From Pseudeuparius sepicola (taxonomy: Eukaryota > Arthropoda > Insecta > Coleoptera > Anthribidae), in assembly GCA_963920635.1 (NCBI GenBank), contig OY987298.1, positions 81,911,454-81,975,453 of the forward strand: a DNA stretch of 64,000 nt, given 5' to 3'. Positions 1 to 12,515 of the stretch are shown here, one piece after another. Numbering within the stretch: the first letter of the stretch is position 1; each line of letters starts with the position of its first letter. The notes below the pieces were generated by a model. That model made no database searches, had not been told where the DNA came from, and saw only the letters and a program-made list of their open reading frames with translations. A program made the translations under genes and the position numbers.

Positions 1-2974
1 TACATTATTCAGTTACTAATTTATACCGTAATCATTTTAAGTTTTTTCATCAAAAACTACGTGAAATAAAAACAAAGAAATCTTTACCCTCCATATCATG
101 GAAACCGTTCACTTTACCATAATTCTGTATATAACAATTCTTGTTCGGAATTTAATGTATATCATTTGCGTATAGGATGACGTTTGCGCTAAACCTCATA
201 GTTTACTAGATATTCACGCAAAACTGTGAAAAATAAGAATTTCCTGCCCTTTTCACCCCCTCCCCCCGAAACCCGACGCTGGTGGTGGTATAACTTTTTA
301 GTACTAACTCTTAGGAGGGTATGGAATTATTTCGCGCTAGAAAGAACTTTTTTTTTATGTTTGGGTTTTGGCCCAATTTTACTGTACTATTTTGGGAAAG
401 GTACGGTGTGATATGAAACACTTCTCGTGTCCATGTTAATATTATTTTATTTACAGTTGGTGCAATCATAACGACAGTGTGAATAAATTATATTTGAGGA
501 TTTTATAATATTGTAGGAGACCAAGACCTATCGAAGGAGTAATCTAACCATAGAGGGCGTTTTAAAATTACGTCCAATGCCTGACGCTGTCATGCTTAGG
601 TTAACGGATCATTCAACGCTCTCAGAATATTACAGAATAACCATTATTTTCTAGTGCGCATATCGGTTAAATTTTACCCAACTGTCAAAGCGAGAGATTT
701 GGAATAGTTACATTAATAAATTTTTTTGAAAATTTAATTTTCCTTAAAACATGTCTGTAAAACAGCAACTTGGGATCACTCAAATTGGTGGTGCTCCGAG
801 GTCGGTACTTGTTTGAATAATATTTTCGGTACTTGTTTGAATAATATTTTAATATGCGTAATCCAAAGATATACAGGTATACACGAAAACAACTTGTATT
901 ATCTCAAACTCACATTGACGTTTGCAACAGCATCTTGGCTTCTTGGGAGACGCGGAGCGGAGCTGTGAACCAGCGGAACCGTGACTGACCGACGCACGTG
1001 GAACCTAGAAGCGAGGTTTCCTTGGCTCGCGACCGCGGAGACCGATCTCCAACAACCAGGCGATCACCAAAACTTTAGCAGGACCCCCGGAGGAACCCGC
1101 AGTCAACCCCCTCACAGTCTAGTCAGAACACAAGTTTGCTGAAAAGCGGGACCCTGTGCCCGATTCGACCACTTCGGGGTGGTTGGCGATCTAGTGGGTG
1201 CTGAAAAGCGGGATCCACTGATATAGCTCTCGAGCGGAGCTGATTTTATATCCGTCGATTCTGCTGAATCGGCGGGTGAACTTTGAACTATCCAGTGTTT
1301 ATCTTGTTGAACGATCCTCGTATGTTTTATTATTGACTGACCCCTGTATTTATAAACTTGTATAATGTTATCTTTATTATTGTTTTGATTGAGTAGAAAT
1401 GAATTTAAATAGTTCGGTCATCGGTCCACAGGTGTTACTTTGTTGACAATATAGTTGGCCCATTTTTTCTATCCACATTTACGAAATGCAACTGCACACT
1501 AGCAAATATTTCGACGCAATCGAGCCTTCTGCAAATTAATTTTCAATGTAATGAAAATTAAATGCTTTTCTGTGGATATTGCTTTATCAAATTAATCCAG
1601 GTTCTTCTTTACCGTTGGTTTGTAGAGAATACAAAAACCGTGCAAGTTAGTTGCTCGCTGTAGTGTTTACCAATAGGGACAAAACACATTAGAGTTGTGG
1701 CAGTTTTTAAATATGAAACAACAAACCAGTTTTTATACTATTCGTAATGTTTAAAGAATATGCAGTCATGATCAAAATGTTACATTACCTAATGGTAATT
1801 TTATTATTAAAATTATATACGTAAATTAAACCAAAACAATGAAACGCTCCTAAAAACTGTAAAGAACTACCTACCTTTTAGAACTGGGCGAAAATAACTA
1901 TAAAGTACACTAAAGATTTTAGGAACGAATTCGAAAATGCTTATTTCTGCTCAAAAAACATAGATATCGAATAATTATTTGTTGTTCTATTTAACTGAAA
2001 AATATTTTTTTTCATACGCTCCCAAAAATACCTATTTTACGAACTCATTAAAATCTGTAAAATGCTTCTTTTTCGGCCTTTATTGGCTATTCCAAAATTC
2101 CTTAGAATATTCTTTATGGTAGGCTTCACAGGAAGTAAATCCAACACGATTTGTTTTGGCACGATACTTCACAGGAAGTAAATACAACACGATTTCTTTG
2201 GCCTTTTTAGCATTATATTCTGGATTTTGAACCATTTTAAAATTTATGTCACTTTCTGACAAATTTCGAATGACATGACAAACTTTTCAAATAAACAAAC
2301 TTGTTGCTATGATTTCAAAAATTTGCAAATTTAAGCGTTCTGAAGAATTGTAAAAAGCGTATAACAAAATTTTGGGAGCGTACGACAAAAAATAGTGTCT
2401 GTCACACGAATCTAAAATGTTATTCAGGACTCGGCTAACTCCTCGTCCGGAAAAAGCCATGATTCGTCCTGAAAAACTTCATTTTAGGTACTTGTAACAA
2501 AAATAACTATTGGATACAAATAAATATAGGAAGTATCCAAATAATCGCTGCATATGGCAAAACAAATAATTCACAATATAGGGAAAAGAAAATTTTCAAT
2601 ATCAAAAATTTCTGTCTATCAAAATTCGGAACATTTTCGGCGATCGGGCTTTCGAAAGAAGAGAACTTGTGCAACTCGTATTTTACTGTTATTACTTTAC
2701 CAAGCATGTTTAGAGAGTTGAAGTAGATAATTTGCAGTAATTCGTGTTTTCATGTATCCAGTTCTCAAAAGAAATACGTTTTGTAAAGTAAATATTATAA
2801 ATTATAATCCTAGATTTGGGTGACCGTTGATTTTGCGCTTTTTTCCCTTAATACCAATAATAAATATGAATAATAAACAACAAGAAAATGATGAGAGTGT
2901 GATATACGTATATTAAGAAAAAATTATCTAACTTAATACATGGGAAATTTATGAAAGGGCGTTTAGGAAAAGAT
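1..2974. other. No supported gene; GC-rich patch at about 930-1270
   Basis: AT-rich sequence in which I see no convincing coding region. A GC-rich patch at about 930-1270 holds two copies of gctgaaaagcggga (near 1139 and 1200). It looks like the leader of some retroelement or a 5' UTR, but no LTR, PBS or ORF fixes this. A diverged direct repeat, ttcacaggaagtaaat, lies near 2126 and 2170. Confidence 0.4.
802..849. repeat. 24-bp perfect tandem duplication
   Basis: Two adjacent identical 24-mers beginning tcggtacttgtttgaataat (802-825 and 826-849). This is a simple local duplication with no other structure around it. Confidence 0.9.
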
Positions 2975-3487
2975 TTATTTTTTAACCTTATTGTTCTTGT
3001 TTTTCTTATCCTTATCTTTTTTTTTACCTGCTTTTTTTGGTTCGGTTTTCTTCTCAAAATCCTCCGGATTATATTGCGAATCACAGTGAATGACATTTTT
3101 CTTCTTCTTAAATAATTCCGGTTGAAGAATACCAGCCGGAGGCGTAAATTCTATGTCTAATTCACTCTCCGAAGATTCGGTGCCTATATTTTCTTCATTA
3201 CAAAAGCATGACCTCTCTTCATCTTTGGAATTTTTATTTGTGCTGATTTTTAAAGTCATTGGAGAACATTCCATATATGGATTTTCATTTTCGGAAAGTT
3301 TTGTTGGATCTTTAAGAGGGTTCATTGTAATCCAGTATGAACCCTCATTTTTCTGCAATTGTAAAGTCGGTTTCGGTGACACATTAGAAGAATACGTTTC
3401 ATCGGTGACACCTCCCTTTCTAAAGTAGGGCTCCTTAAATAGAGCTAAATTTTTGCTTTGCCGGTGTGTTTTTATTCTTCTTGCCAA
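2975..3487 (-). CDS. Hypothetical lysine-rich-tailed protein, probably a 3' exon
   Basis: An open frame of about 170 codons has a mixed, protein-like composition in its first two thirds and ends in a Lys/Asp-rich tail (KKKDKDKKNKNNKVKK). I do not recognise the family. The first in-frame start is only TTG at 3487. The frame stays open upstream to a plausible splice acceptor (AG at 3527-3528 on the + strand coordinate, exon starting at 3526), so this may be the terminal exon of a host gene whose earlier exons lie to the right. An ATG at about 3514 in another frame gives only a 26-codon peptide that repeats the Lys-rich flavour, so a frameshift near the start is possible. It may also be a decayed gene copy. 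Direct view: an ORF with non-repetitive composition; gene status is inference. Confidence 0.45.
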   Translation of the reverse strand: MARRIKTHRQSKNLALFKEPYFRKGGVTDETYSSNVSPKPTLQLQKNEGSYWITMNPLKDPTKLSENENPYMECSPMTLKISTNKNSKDEERSCFCNEENIGTESSESELDIEFTPPAGILQPELFKKKKNVIHCDSQYNPEDFEKKTEPKKAGKKKDKDKKNKNNKVKK

Positions 3488-3548
3488 TAATTTGCTTACG
3501 GCTCCTGGCCGCCATCCCCTACGTTCCTAAAAAATATGAATCAATGTA

Positions 3549-3874
3549 CAGGGTGTCCCATTTTCGACACTTTTGCGGGGTATCTCGGTTATTTTAGAGA
3601 TAGGGAGTTGCGGTTTGCAGGACACTAGTAAACTTTTTCATACAAAAGGCCCGTAAAAAGAATTTTCATGGCTTCCTTACTTTTTGATATAAAAGGTGAT
3701 ATTTAAGATTTGCCATTTGCAGGCACCTTCGTATATCCATTATACGCTAATTTGTTGAAATGGTAAAAATCAACCTTATAGGTTTTTTCACGTAGAATTC
3801 AGAGGTGTACACGAGTGGTAAGGAAAATAAAATAAATATAACAAAAGCAAAAGTATCGAAAATGAGACACCCTG
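3549..3874. mobile_element. MITE, Tc1/mariner-like, TA target duplication
   Basis: Terminal inverted repeats of about 28 bp start cagggtgtcccattttcgac on the left and end gacaccctg on the right, with a few mismatches. TA is present on both sides (3547-3548 and 3875-3876), which is the target duplication of Tc1/mariner elements. The interior of about 270 bp has no ORF, so this is non-autonomous. Confidence 0.75.
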
Positions 3875-3876
3875 TA

Positions 3877-5648
3877 ACTTTGTTTTTTCGTAAACGAATT
3901 TAGATTTTTTTTTCTGAAAAACATATTTCTTAAAAGGGTGAAAACTGGTAAAAAAAATTCACGACGCCGAGCGCCGCGACTCCTTCAGCATTCATTTTCC
4001 CAGAAACATACTATTTTTATGAAACCGTTAGAAAACTCGCTTTATTAAAGGAATTTTATCCAAATACCAACTTTCCTTATATTCAGCCATTAATAAGTTA
4101 TACAGTGTGTGGAGGAAAGTTGGAATCATATTATGGTAAAAATTTATATTATTACAACATTTGAAAATGTGATTTCTCAACATATTAGTGTTTATTAGCT
4201 CAAATAAATGTATGCTGCTGTGAAGCTTATCTGACAAATTTGACATTTTAGAAAAAAACTGGAAAAAATGTTTTTTACTGGAACTGCTGAAAAAGGTTAT
4301 TAAGCAAAGACGCTTTTTGTGTAATTCTACATAAGTGTGAAATTTTCCATAAAGAAATTCGGAAGTTTTACATTTTTCCTCAAACGATGTGGCACTGGAA
4401 TAGTTGTATTGCTGGCTTTCAGTAGTTTTTACTGCTTTTTATATGTTGTTAGGGACCCTAAAAGAAACATAAATATGCGAAGAATTTTGTGTGGGTAGGT
4501 AAACTAGGTGATCCAAAAATGAGGTGTAAAGTTACTGAAAATGCTGCCCAAATCGGTCACTTAGGCACTTATTGGCTCTGGCCACTAAAAATGGAAACAC
4601 GTGGTGAAAAAAGGGACCTTTAATCATTCTTACAATATATACAGGGCACGATAGTGTCACGTTCATATCAGATCCTGACCACACACCGTTTAATTTTGTT
4701 TCTGCCATCGCTTTGGGGTGTTCCAATAATAATTAACAGATATTTTCATTTTGGTTAACATAATAAAATAACAGTGAGTAATTCCCTTTTCTTAGGAAAT
4801 AATGATAAATAATGATGTATGTACTGTAGCATTTGAAAATTCCGCTACATCTGAATCGTTATTTTTATTTGAAAATATGGTACGCAGCGACACCTATGGA
4901 GGAGGTACCGAGCCTATAGCCGCGAGTTCTGAAAGCGAGATAAATGTCTTTATTTTCGTAGTCCCGTCCTCGTGCCGTGGTTAAGGTAGCTAATTCCTAT
5001 TTTTACATCCAATAGGTTATGTGCTTTGGTTATAAATATTGTAAATTTTAGAATATAAATTTAACAACGGGGTTATGTAAACTTAAATTATCGAAACTTA
5101 ATAGTTAATACCACCTCAATTATTAGAGATAATAAATATCATATCTAGTTAGTAAAGTGCATACCTACTGAACCTTTTTGGTTTACTATTTTGGTTTTTA
5201 CTTTTTTCGTGTATATAGTGTAAATATATTAGGTATAAGTGTCGTCAGTGTTTCATTGCTTGCAATATTGCCAGGTAAAAACAAATAACAGTTTTCCATC
5301 CCATTTTCTCGGTTTTCCAGCTCTCCGAGATCGCTTTTAAAGGTACAATAAAAGAGCTAGGTGGCGTCCAAAATATTTTCCTTCAACTGAGCCTCATAAC
5401 AACTAACCACAAACCTCCTTACCCACGAACCCTGCTCTCCAACCACCCCAAAGCTGCCGTTCGCATGTGTGTAACAAAAAAAGTGCTACAGTACATAACA
5501 TTTTAACCACCTTAACTTCTTTATTTTTCGAGTTAAAGAAAACAATGTAAATACAAAAGTTTAAGGATTTTTGGTGGGATGATTTTATTGATACTGATAA
5601 CGGGTGTTTTGTAGAACTTGTACAATCCAAAGTTACGTTTTTTAAAAA
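3877..5648. other. No supported gene
   Basis: AT-rich sequence. Short ORFs here (for example 4802-4984 and 4532-4726) have no recognisable domain and no gene context. Confidence 0.5.
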
Positions 5649-6407
5649 AGTTGGTGCTTGTGCTTAAACTCAAAATCCACCAGCAAAAATTTTGAAATTT
5701 CGATTCGTATACAGGGTAGGTTGAAAAATATGAAAATTCCTCAAGAGTAAAGTACCCCTATTTTTAGAACTACATCAGAGTGGCACTAAGAAAAGTTGTT
5801 TGGAATCTCAAGACAATGTCAAATATGAATTCACAGCCACCTACTCAAAAGAAAAAAATTCACACTTTTTGCATTTTTTATTCATCCCGCTGTATAATTT
5901 TTATTGTTGAATTCTCATTTATTAAATAACTCTTAAATTGTTTCTCTATTAAAATATTTTTATGTTCCACAGATTAGATGCCATGTTATGTTTGAAATTG
6001 TAGGAGTATTTTACCTGGATACAAAAAAACGACAAACTTTGCAGAACTTTCACTTATTAAGTGTTTTTAAGATGCTAGTTAAATCTAAACAAAAATCATT
6101 GGTATCGTACTGTCATGCTCGAAGATGTGCCTCGAAACACATATCTAACATTATGTATTATACAGCGTGATGAGTAAAAAATGCGCAAGTGTGATTTTTT
6201 TTTATTTTGAGTAAGTGGCTGTGAATTCATATTTGACATTGTCTTGAGATTACAAACAACTTTTCTTAGTGCCACTCTGATGTAGTCCCAAAAATAAGGG
6301 TACTTTACTCTTGAGGAGTTTTCATATTTTTCAACCTACCCTGTATACGAATCGAATATTCAAAATTTTTGTGGATGGATTTTGAGTTTAAGCACAAGCA
6401 CCAACTT
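5649..6407. mobile_element. Foldback element with arms of about 250 bp
   Basis: The sequence from aagttggtgcttgtgcttaa (5649) to about 5896 reappears inverted from about 6157 to 6407, with scattered substitutions and small indels. The loop of about 260 bp has no recognisable gene. An inner tacagggtaggttg motif resembles the ends of other cagggt-type insect MITEs, so this may be one MITE family inserted within a longer palindrome. No clear target duplication was found. Confidence 0.7.
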
Positions 6408-7097
6408 ATATCAAGAATATATTTTTTTAGAAAGTTCAAATAAAGAAAATTCCCATTTGTATCCAAGTTTCTGGCAGACACTGTATATTATTACATACAA
6501 GGCCGTATCAACGCCTCGCCGATACTGCCAACAAAGCGCCGGGCCCCTTTGGGGCCCGGGCCCTGGTAATTTGTGCCGGCCGCACCCCCCTATGCACGGC
6601 CCTGCAAAAATTACGGTCTTATGTTATATTCCAGTTAACCATATTTTTACTTTATTTAATAAATGTATTAATTTCAACCCTGTGTTTCCGTTACTTTCCA
6701 GGACTAACACTAACAAGTAAGTTCTTGTGACTTGCCCTGTACAATGTACATACCGCTGGCCAACTACCATCTCAGCGGGGCAAGCCTCACAAATGGTATC
6801 AGATGTGGGGTCTAAGGGATGTTAACGGAGGGGTAGTTTGTCACAGGTTCTCAGAAAAAGTTTAAGGGAACCTGTGAGGTCCTAAAGAGAGCATAGTGAA
6901 GGAAATTTTTTGAACGGTGCTAAGAGCAAACGGTTGGAAGAATTATAGGAAAATTTAGAAAAGAAAGCGGAAATTACAAGACGGTGCTAGGAAGGCAATA
7001 TTAGGTCAACTAGTTATAAGGTGATGCAACATTCCATCTAAAAAGTAGGTACAATAGAAATTGAACATAATCTTAGAAAAAAAAGATATATAAAGAA
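6408..7097 (+). other. Possible LTR remnant, PBS and leader of a gypsy-like element
   Basis: A primer-binding-like sequence tggtatcagatgtggggt lies at 6794-6811, about 290 bp upstream of the first gag-like ATG. In LTR retrotransposons a tggt-start PBS directly follows the 5' LTR, so part of 6408-6792 may be a decayed LTR. No second LTR copy is present to prove it. A GC-rich self-complementary stretch (ccccttt/ggggcccgggccc) sits at about 6540-6572. Confidence 0.35.
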
Positions 7098-7765
7098 ATG
7101 GCAAACAAACAAGAAAATGTAGTAGCAGGAGCAAACGGGAACGAGGAGCAAGCTAGGAGGGAGGTAGCGTCAAAATTATTAATAATGGGGATAGATACAG
7201 TACCAACTTACGTTGGAAAGAGGAAAATAGAGGAATTCTTAATCGAGGAAACAGCGCTATTAGCAGGATGGTCCGATGGACAATAGTTCGGTTAAAATGG
7301 GGGGGTAGCGCAAAACAACTCAATGAGGCAGAACCCGATTTACAAAAAAAAAACACTGATTGGGCTAATTTTAAGGCTACCTTGCAAAAACAATTCGAGC
7401 GGAGACACATAACCGGGACGGCTATAAAAATGTTTATAGAAGCGAAACAACGATATGGCGAGAACTGTAGGCAATTCTTGACGCACCTTAAAATTTTGGG
7501 CAATAGGACGGTAACCTTTGTGAATGATCCGGTAAAAAATCGCGTTCTCAAAGAAAAATTTGAAGTGGATATCACTACTCAGTTCGTATTAGGACTATTA
7601 ATGCCGACTAAACAACGAGTTTTAAAACCAAGAAACATGGCAGATGCTTTAGAGTATGCCGAGCGAGAAGAGTCTATTGAGCGGATAATTAGGCCATTTC
7701 AGAATAATAGGGAATGTCGTGTGGTAGGAAAAAGAGGGAAAAAGAGCGATAAGAACATTGCCTGA
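7098..7765 (+). pseudogene. gag: Gag (capsid part) of the decayed gypsy-like element
   Basis: The N-terminal 62 codons begin at the ATG at 7098 and run out of frame at about 7286. The rest continues in another frame from about 7268 to 7765, so a frameshift splits the gene. The downstream part has the Trp- and Arg-rich helical look of a retrotransposon capsid (WANFKATLQKQFERRHI and AIKMFIEAKQRYGENCRQFL). It is followed directly, again with a frame change, by three zinc knuckles, which fixes the Gag assignment by context. Confidence 0.7.
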
Positions 7766-8300
7766 AAAGAAAAGCTATAACTGCTACAATTGTCAACAAG
7801 AAGGGCATATTGCACGAAACTGTCCAACGCGAAGGAAACCACCAGCGCGATGTATCCAAAATTGCTACAACTGTAGGGAAGCAGGACACCTTGCTCGAGA
7901 GTGTCCCGAAACAAATCAAGCGCACAGCAAACTGTCGCTGAGAAAGGACCGAATTTGCTTTCAATGTAGGCAGCCGGGCCACTACGCGCGCGAGTGTGCG
8001 GGAATTTCGCCACGCCGACGTGAGGTACAGAGTGGCCATTTAAACGAACAAGCAGCTACTTCACAACCCCGAAGTACGGCTGGAGCGAAATTAGTAAAAA
8101 AACCGATATGCAACTGCTTTAGGCCCGGAATACATCCTCGGAGTGTTGCGGTAATGTCTGTGTGTGATAAAGAGTGCAGAATATTAATAGATTCAGGTGC
8201 AGTTGTTTCTTTAGTAAGGCCAGAGTTTGCAATGGGGTTGAAACTTAGGAAAAATAATGTAGTACGTAATAATAATTATATTAATAGAAGAAGAATATAA
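7758..8300 (+). pseudogene. Nucleocapsid zinc knuckles and aspartic protease of the gypsy-like element
   Basis: Three CCHC knuckles (CYNCQQEGHIARNC, CYNCREAGHLAREC, CFQCRQPGHYAREC) bind nucleic acid in Gag. They are followed by a retropepsin active-site motif, LIDSGAVVSLV, at about residues 136-146. The expected downstream flap and ILG-type motif of the protease are not visible, because the frame ends at 8300 in a poly(AAT)-rich patch. Confidence 0.8.
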
Positions 8301-8440
8301 TAATAGAAGAAAGTAACTACAGTAACAGAGCAAGTGTCGTTCAAAGACAAGATAAGTCTGCAGTTCTTAGTGATAATGAAAAAAAAGGTAGGAAGGAAAG
8401 TGTTATTCTTAGTGATATTTTATACAGTGAAGTTCAGGAG

Positions 8441-9801
8441 TTGCGCAAAGAAATTAAGGAATTAGTTAATGAAGTTAGAGAGAAACAAGTAAATGGTATG
8501 CTTAGTGTAAATGTAATTAAAAGGAAAAAAGAAAATGTGGTTCTAGGTGAAGTTCTATGTGAAGAAGTTAAGGAGTTAAAAAGTGAAGTTAAAAGGTTGG
8601 GTATGGAATTAGCTCTCCTATCAGGAGCCGCCACGCATTATTATTTTTTGCCAGAGGTCAAGAATGCTAGTGTTCAGATCACTGGCAATTATTCTGAACA
8701 TTACACAATAGGTAACAACCAGATGGATCGACAGGTCGAGTTAACAACATCCAGGGGAGCTCGAGATTCCCAGAAAGTAGAAAAGATAAGTGAAAAGGGT
8801 AGTAAGAAGAAAGAAGTAAGTAAAGATAAGGAGAAACAGGTAACATCGAAAGAAGGGAAAGTCAGTCAGCTACAAGTACAAACCCAAGAGCGCGATAACC
8901 ATTTTGAGAATAGTCAACCAAGGTTCACTAAGTCTGATTTCCGTAAGGAAGGAAATGGGACATTAAACTTGATAGAAATGGAAGTGTACCTTAGACAGGA
9001 CGTAGTGATACCCCCGAGAAGTCAAGCAGTCTGTATGGAAGCAATAAGCAAAGTTGGGAAAATAAAAACGCCATTCGTTGTCGTTGAACCAAAACAGGAC
9101 ATTACCCATGGAATAATTGTTTCAAGAAGTATAAATAAAGCTGAGAGAGAGATACCAATCCGCTTAATGAATATTACGGGCCAAAGATTAATGGTACAAA
9201 GGAAGAACGTGCTAGCAAAGGCTTACGAATCTGAGAAAAATGAGTATCCAAAAGAAGGAAAAACTATAAGAAAAGTAAATATTCAAGATTCAGAAGAAAT
9301 ATTAAAATCACTACAGCTGTATAAGGTAAAAAATGATGACGAAGAAAAAATGAAAAATTTAATAAGGGAGTTTATAGACTTTTTCGAGCACCTAGTGAAA
9401 AGTTGACATGTACAACTAAGATAAAACATCGGATTATTACAGAAGACGTTCCACCAATCTCGAAACAGCCGTACAGATTTCCTCATCACAGGAAATAAAT
9501 TTTGAGGAAATAAATACAGGAACTATTAAATAATGACATAATAGTGGAAAGTCAGTCCTCGTGGAGTTTTCCAGCCTTTCTGGTAGCAAAGCGTTTACAC
9601 CCGGGAGAAGAACCTCAATTCAGGTTTTGCATCGACTACAGAGAATTAAATGCAATTACAAAAACAGATTTATTTCCACTTCCACGTTTACAGGACACCA
9701 TTGACTTACTTCAGGGTTGTAGACTATTTTCTACAATGGATTTAGCCAGTGGATACTTCCAAGTCGAGTTAGACGAACAAGAGAGACAGATGCTTCATTG
9801 A
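8441..9801 (+). pseudogene. pol: Pol: protease-RT linker and N-terminal part of reverse transcriptase
   Basis: The frame 8441-9406 holds a charged linker and then the region that precedes RT in gypsy Pol (VVIPPRSQAVC, then TPFVVVEPKQ). The sequence continues in another frame from about 9410 with two stops between about 9499 and 9520, then 9544-9801 carries RT motifs: FCIDYRELNAITKTDLFPLP and MDLASGYFQVELDEQERQM, i.e. the first catalytic Asp. Similarity stops at 9801, before the YxDD box, so no functional RT can be made. Confidence 0.85.
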
Positions 9802-9830
9802 GGAAAAAGAGATCGCTTAATTTTATTGTA

Positions 9831-12488
9831 GCAAGCAGCCAACCTCCGTATACATGTCAAGTAGGGCAAGAAAGTTTATGACTAAACGGCTCTGATTTTT
9901 GGTAGCCAGATAATTATACTTTTATTTATGTAGCACCGAAACTGAGTACAGAAGATGGATCTCAAATAAAACAAGACAATTAAAAAATACCAGATTTAAT
10001 AATTACTTTTGAACCACGTCTTACAAGTCTGTAGGAAATCGCTCAGCTTTTTACAATAACGATTTGTTTTAAAATTAGGTAAAATTATCGTTTAAAAGTT
10101 CTTTATATAAGTTTGTACTTGTTAGAACAGTCGACACATAAAAGGTTCTTTGGAATTTTCGACTAGCACTGCTTTTGGATACCTCGAATGTTGTTGACGA
10201 TAGGTAGCTGAACAGCCACACGTCACCCAGACTCCTTTGAATACGGTGTGCACTTCCACAGCTAGCTCTCGCTGGAGGCAGGTCGTGAGTTTTGAGTGGG
10301 GTTCTGTGATGTGCTGCGACAGGTACCAATATAGTACGATCGTGGTTGGTTGGTGGTAGTGTTGGTATGCGTAGTCCTTCCTTTGTTGGTGTGGTTACAT
10401 GTAAAAAGAAATCAAAACCACAGTGTCTGTTCTAACACTCAGAAAATAAGCCGGTGGCTTTTACAAAGATCAACTAGGTGCTATACCTATTAATAATGGT
10501 GAAATTTTTATATTATAATAATACAACTGTGCACAGTGACAGCTTAAGAAATTTCCAACAAACTATAACTATACGAAAAACGAAAATCAAATGGTGATAT
10601 TCCTGACTTGAGAAAAGTGATTAAAACATGATGCAGTACAAAAGCTTGTACTGCTATATTGTACAATAAGAACTTGATTTCCTTGACACTTAATAAAAAA
10701 ACAAATATGTAATCGCTTTTAATATAAAAAATTACTGAAATTTGATCAGCAGATAACAAAAAATTCAGGCTTCTTCTCTACTCAAAACATTAATAAGAAT
10801 ATAAAAAAACAATCTGTCCTTTAAACAACAAGGCTGCGGCACTCAAAAAGCGGCTGATTTAGTGTAAAAGAATAATAATAATGCTCCGATCTAATCAACT
10901 ATTTTTACCGTGTACTACTGAATCGAAAACGGTGAGTTCCTTTCACCATAAAATTTAATATTAAAATAACAATAATAAAGGTCTGATAAGGCGATCAGCC
11001 GATAGCTAGTGGTTCCCAAAGGCACAGCCGATCTGGTAGTGAGATATTTTTCGCAAAGACGGCAAAGCCAATATTCAAAAAAAATGAAAAAACGAAAAAT
11101 ACTCACCCCAAACCGCGGTGTCGTCGCAGCCAGAACCAAACGCTATCAACCTTCGCTGCTCAGCCTTCAACGGTGTCCTCGAGACCGCTTGGTCCGTGGA
11201 AAACCTAACACCACCGACGAAACTCCGGCGTGGTCACATGAAAAACAACAGAAAACCAAAATATCAGCCTAGCACGCAAAACTTAATGATAACAGTCTTT
11301 TTTACACTAAATCACGCTAGTAAAAGATGAAACCCATGCACGATGAACAAAGATTGAAAATTCCGAAGGAAAAATCAAACGTGCATAAGCTGAATCAGTA
11401 CCGCACTTGTTGTCTCGACGACGAGCAGAGAGGAAAAAGCCAGCCGAAATTGTCTGTCACTCCCACCTATCCTTGTGATTTCCAGACCACCAAAACAATA
11501 AAGGTTAGGTTCGTCTTCTTCAAGCAACCAACATATTATTTGAGGCCTTTGCTCTTATACATACCTCATTAATTTCAATTTGTTAATTATATGAATTTGT
11601 TTGAGGCTAAATTAGAAAGGCAAAGAAACAACGTACCTGTATGTGAATAAACTTGTGAAATTTGTAAATTCCAGGTATTACGGATACTTTCCTTCACTGT
11701 GTATGGCTGGTTGCCTAATGGTGGCGGTAATTGTGGTTCAAAATCCGCGGTATATCGGGAGAGTCAAAAGGTTATTACCGTAGTAACGAAAGTTAACATA
11801 AATTTCGTTACAAGTTATATGAGTGTTTTATAATACTGGGGGAGTGGACAAGAGCATTTATTGGAATATACTTCATATTTCGAGTATTACAATTTTTAAT
11901 ATTCCCTTTAATGAATGCAATAGTTCTCCACCACGCGACAGGTTGTAGTTATCATATGTTCGCAAGTGGTTGGACTACATTAGTACATTTTATCATTTTA
12001 CGAAAAAAATCGCCAACAGTGAAGACAAAAGTAATCCGTCGACACAGAATAAGGGAAATGTAACCGCAGAAACGCAGCTAGAATTAGTCGGCGTCGTAGT
12101 TTGCAACCCTTCCGCTGTTTTGAATACTCCTACAGCCCCAGATGGTAACATAACAAACTAATTATATCCTAGACTTAATTAGAAGGGTAGACAAAGAAAA
12201 TTATTTCCAGCCTAGGCCTCAGTAAGGAATCAATATTGCTCATAGAAAACAGTTCACTGAGGAATAACCATTAGGCACGTACGATAAACACAGTCGCAGA
12301 CTTATAAACCTACGTTATTGGCATAGGTAACCTAACCAGAACACGACCCTTTCTTTAAAAAGCCGCAAGCTACAAAGGAATCAAAATTTTACTCTATGGT
12401 TATTATAAATAAAGGTGACTTATATCGATGGGGACTTAGAAACAAATAAGCAAAACCAGACGAAAATTAAAAAATTGTCAGTAGTGTA
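9831..12488. other. No supported gene; possible host first exon on minus strand near 11.1-11.3 kb
   Basis: Mostly AT-rich. A CpG-rich block at about 11110-11280 ends, read on the minus strand, in ggtttggggtgagtattttt, a good splice-donor context, so a non-coding first exon on the minus strand is possible. A second moderately GC-rich block at about 10190-10340 follows downstream on that strand. No domain is recognisable in either. Short ORFs (for example 11327-11572 and 11970-12161) are unsupported. Confidence 0.3.
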
Positions 12489-12515
12489 AGAGGGCTCGGG
12501 AAAAATGGATCTCGC

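Larger units (their letters stand above)
6794..9830 (+). mobile_element. Degenerate gypsy-like LTR retrotransposon, truncated inside RT
   Basis: In order: a PBS-like site, a gag-like region, zinc knuckles, an aspartic protease motif, a long linker and the first part of a Ty3/gypsy reverse transcriptase. The reading frame changes several times and contains stops. After about 9801 RT similarity ends, and no YxDD, RNase H, integrase or 3' LTR follows. It is an old, dead, 3'-truncated copy, unrelated to the env-bearing element at 20.7-29.4 kb (three zinc knuckles here, one there). Confidence 0.8.
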
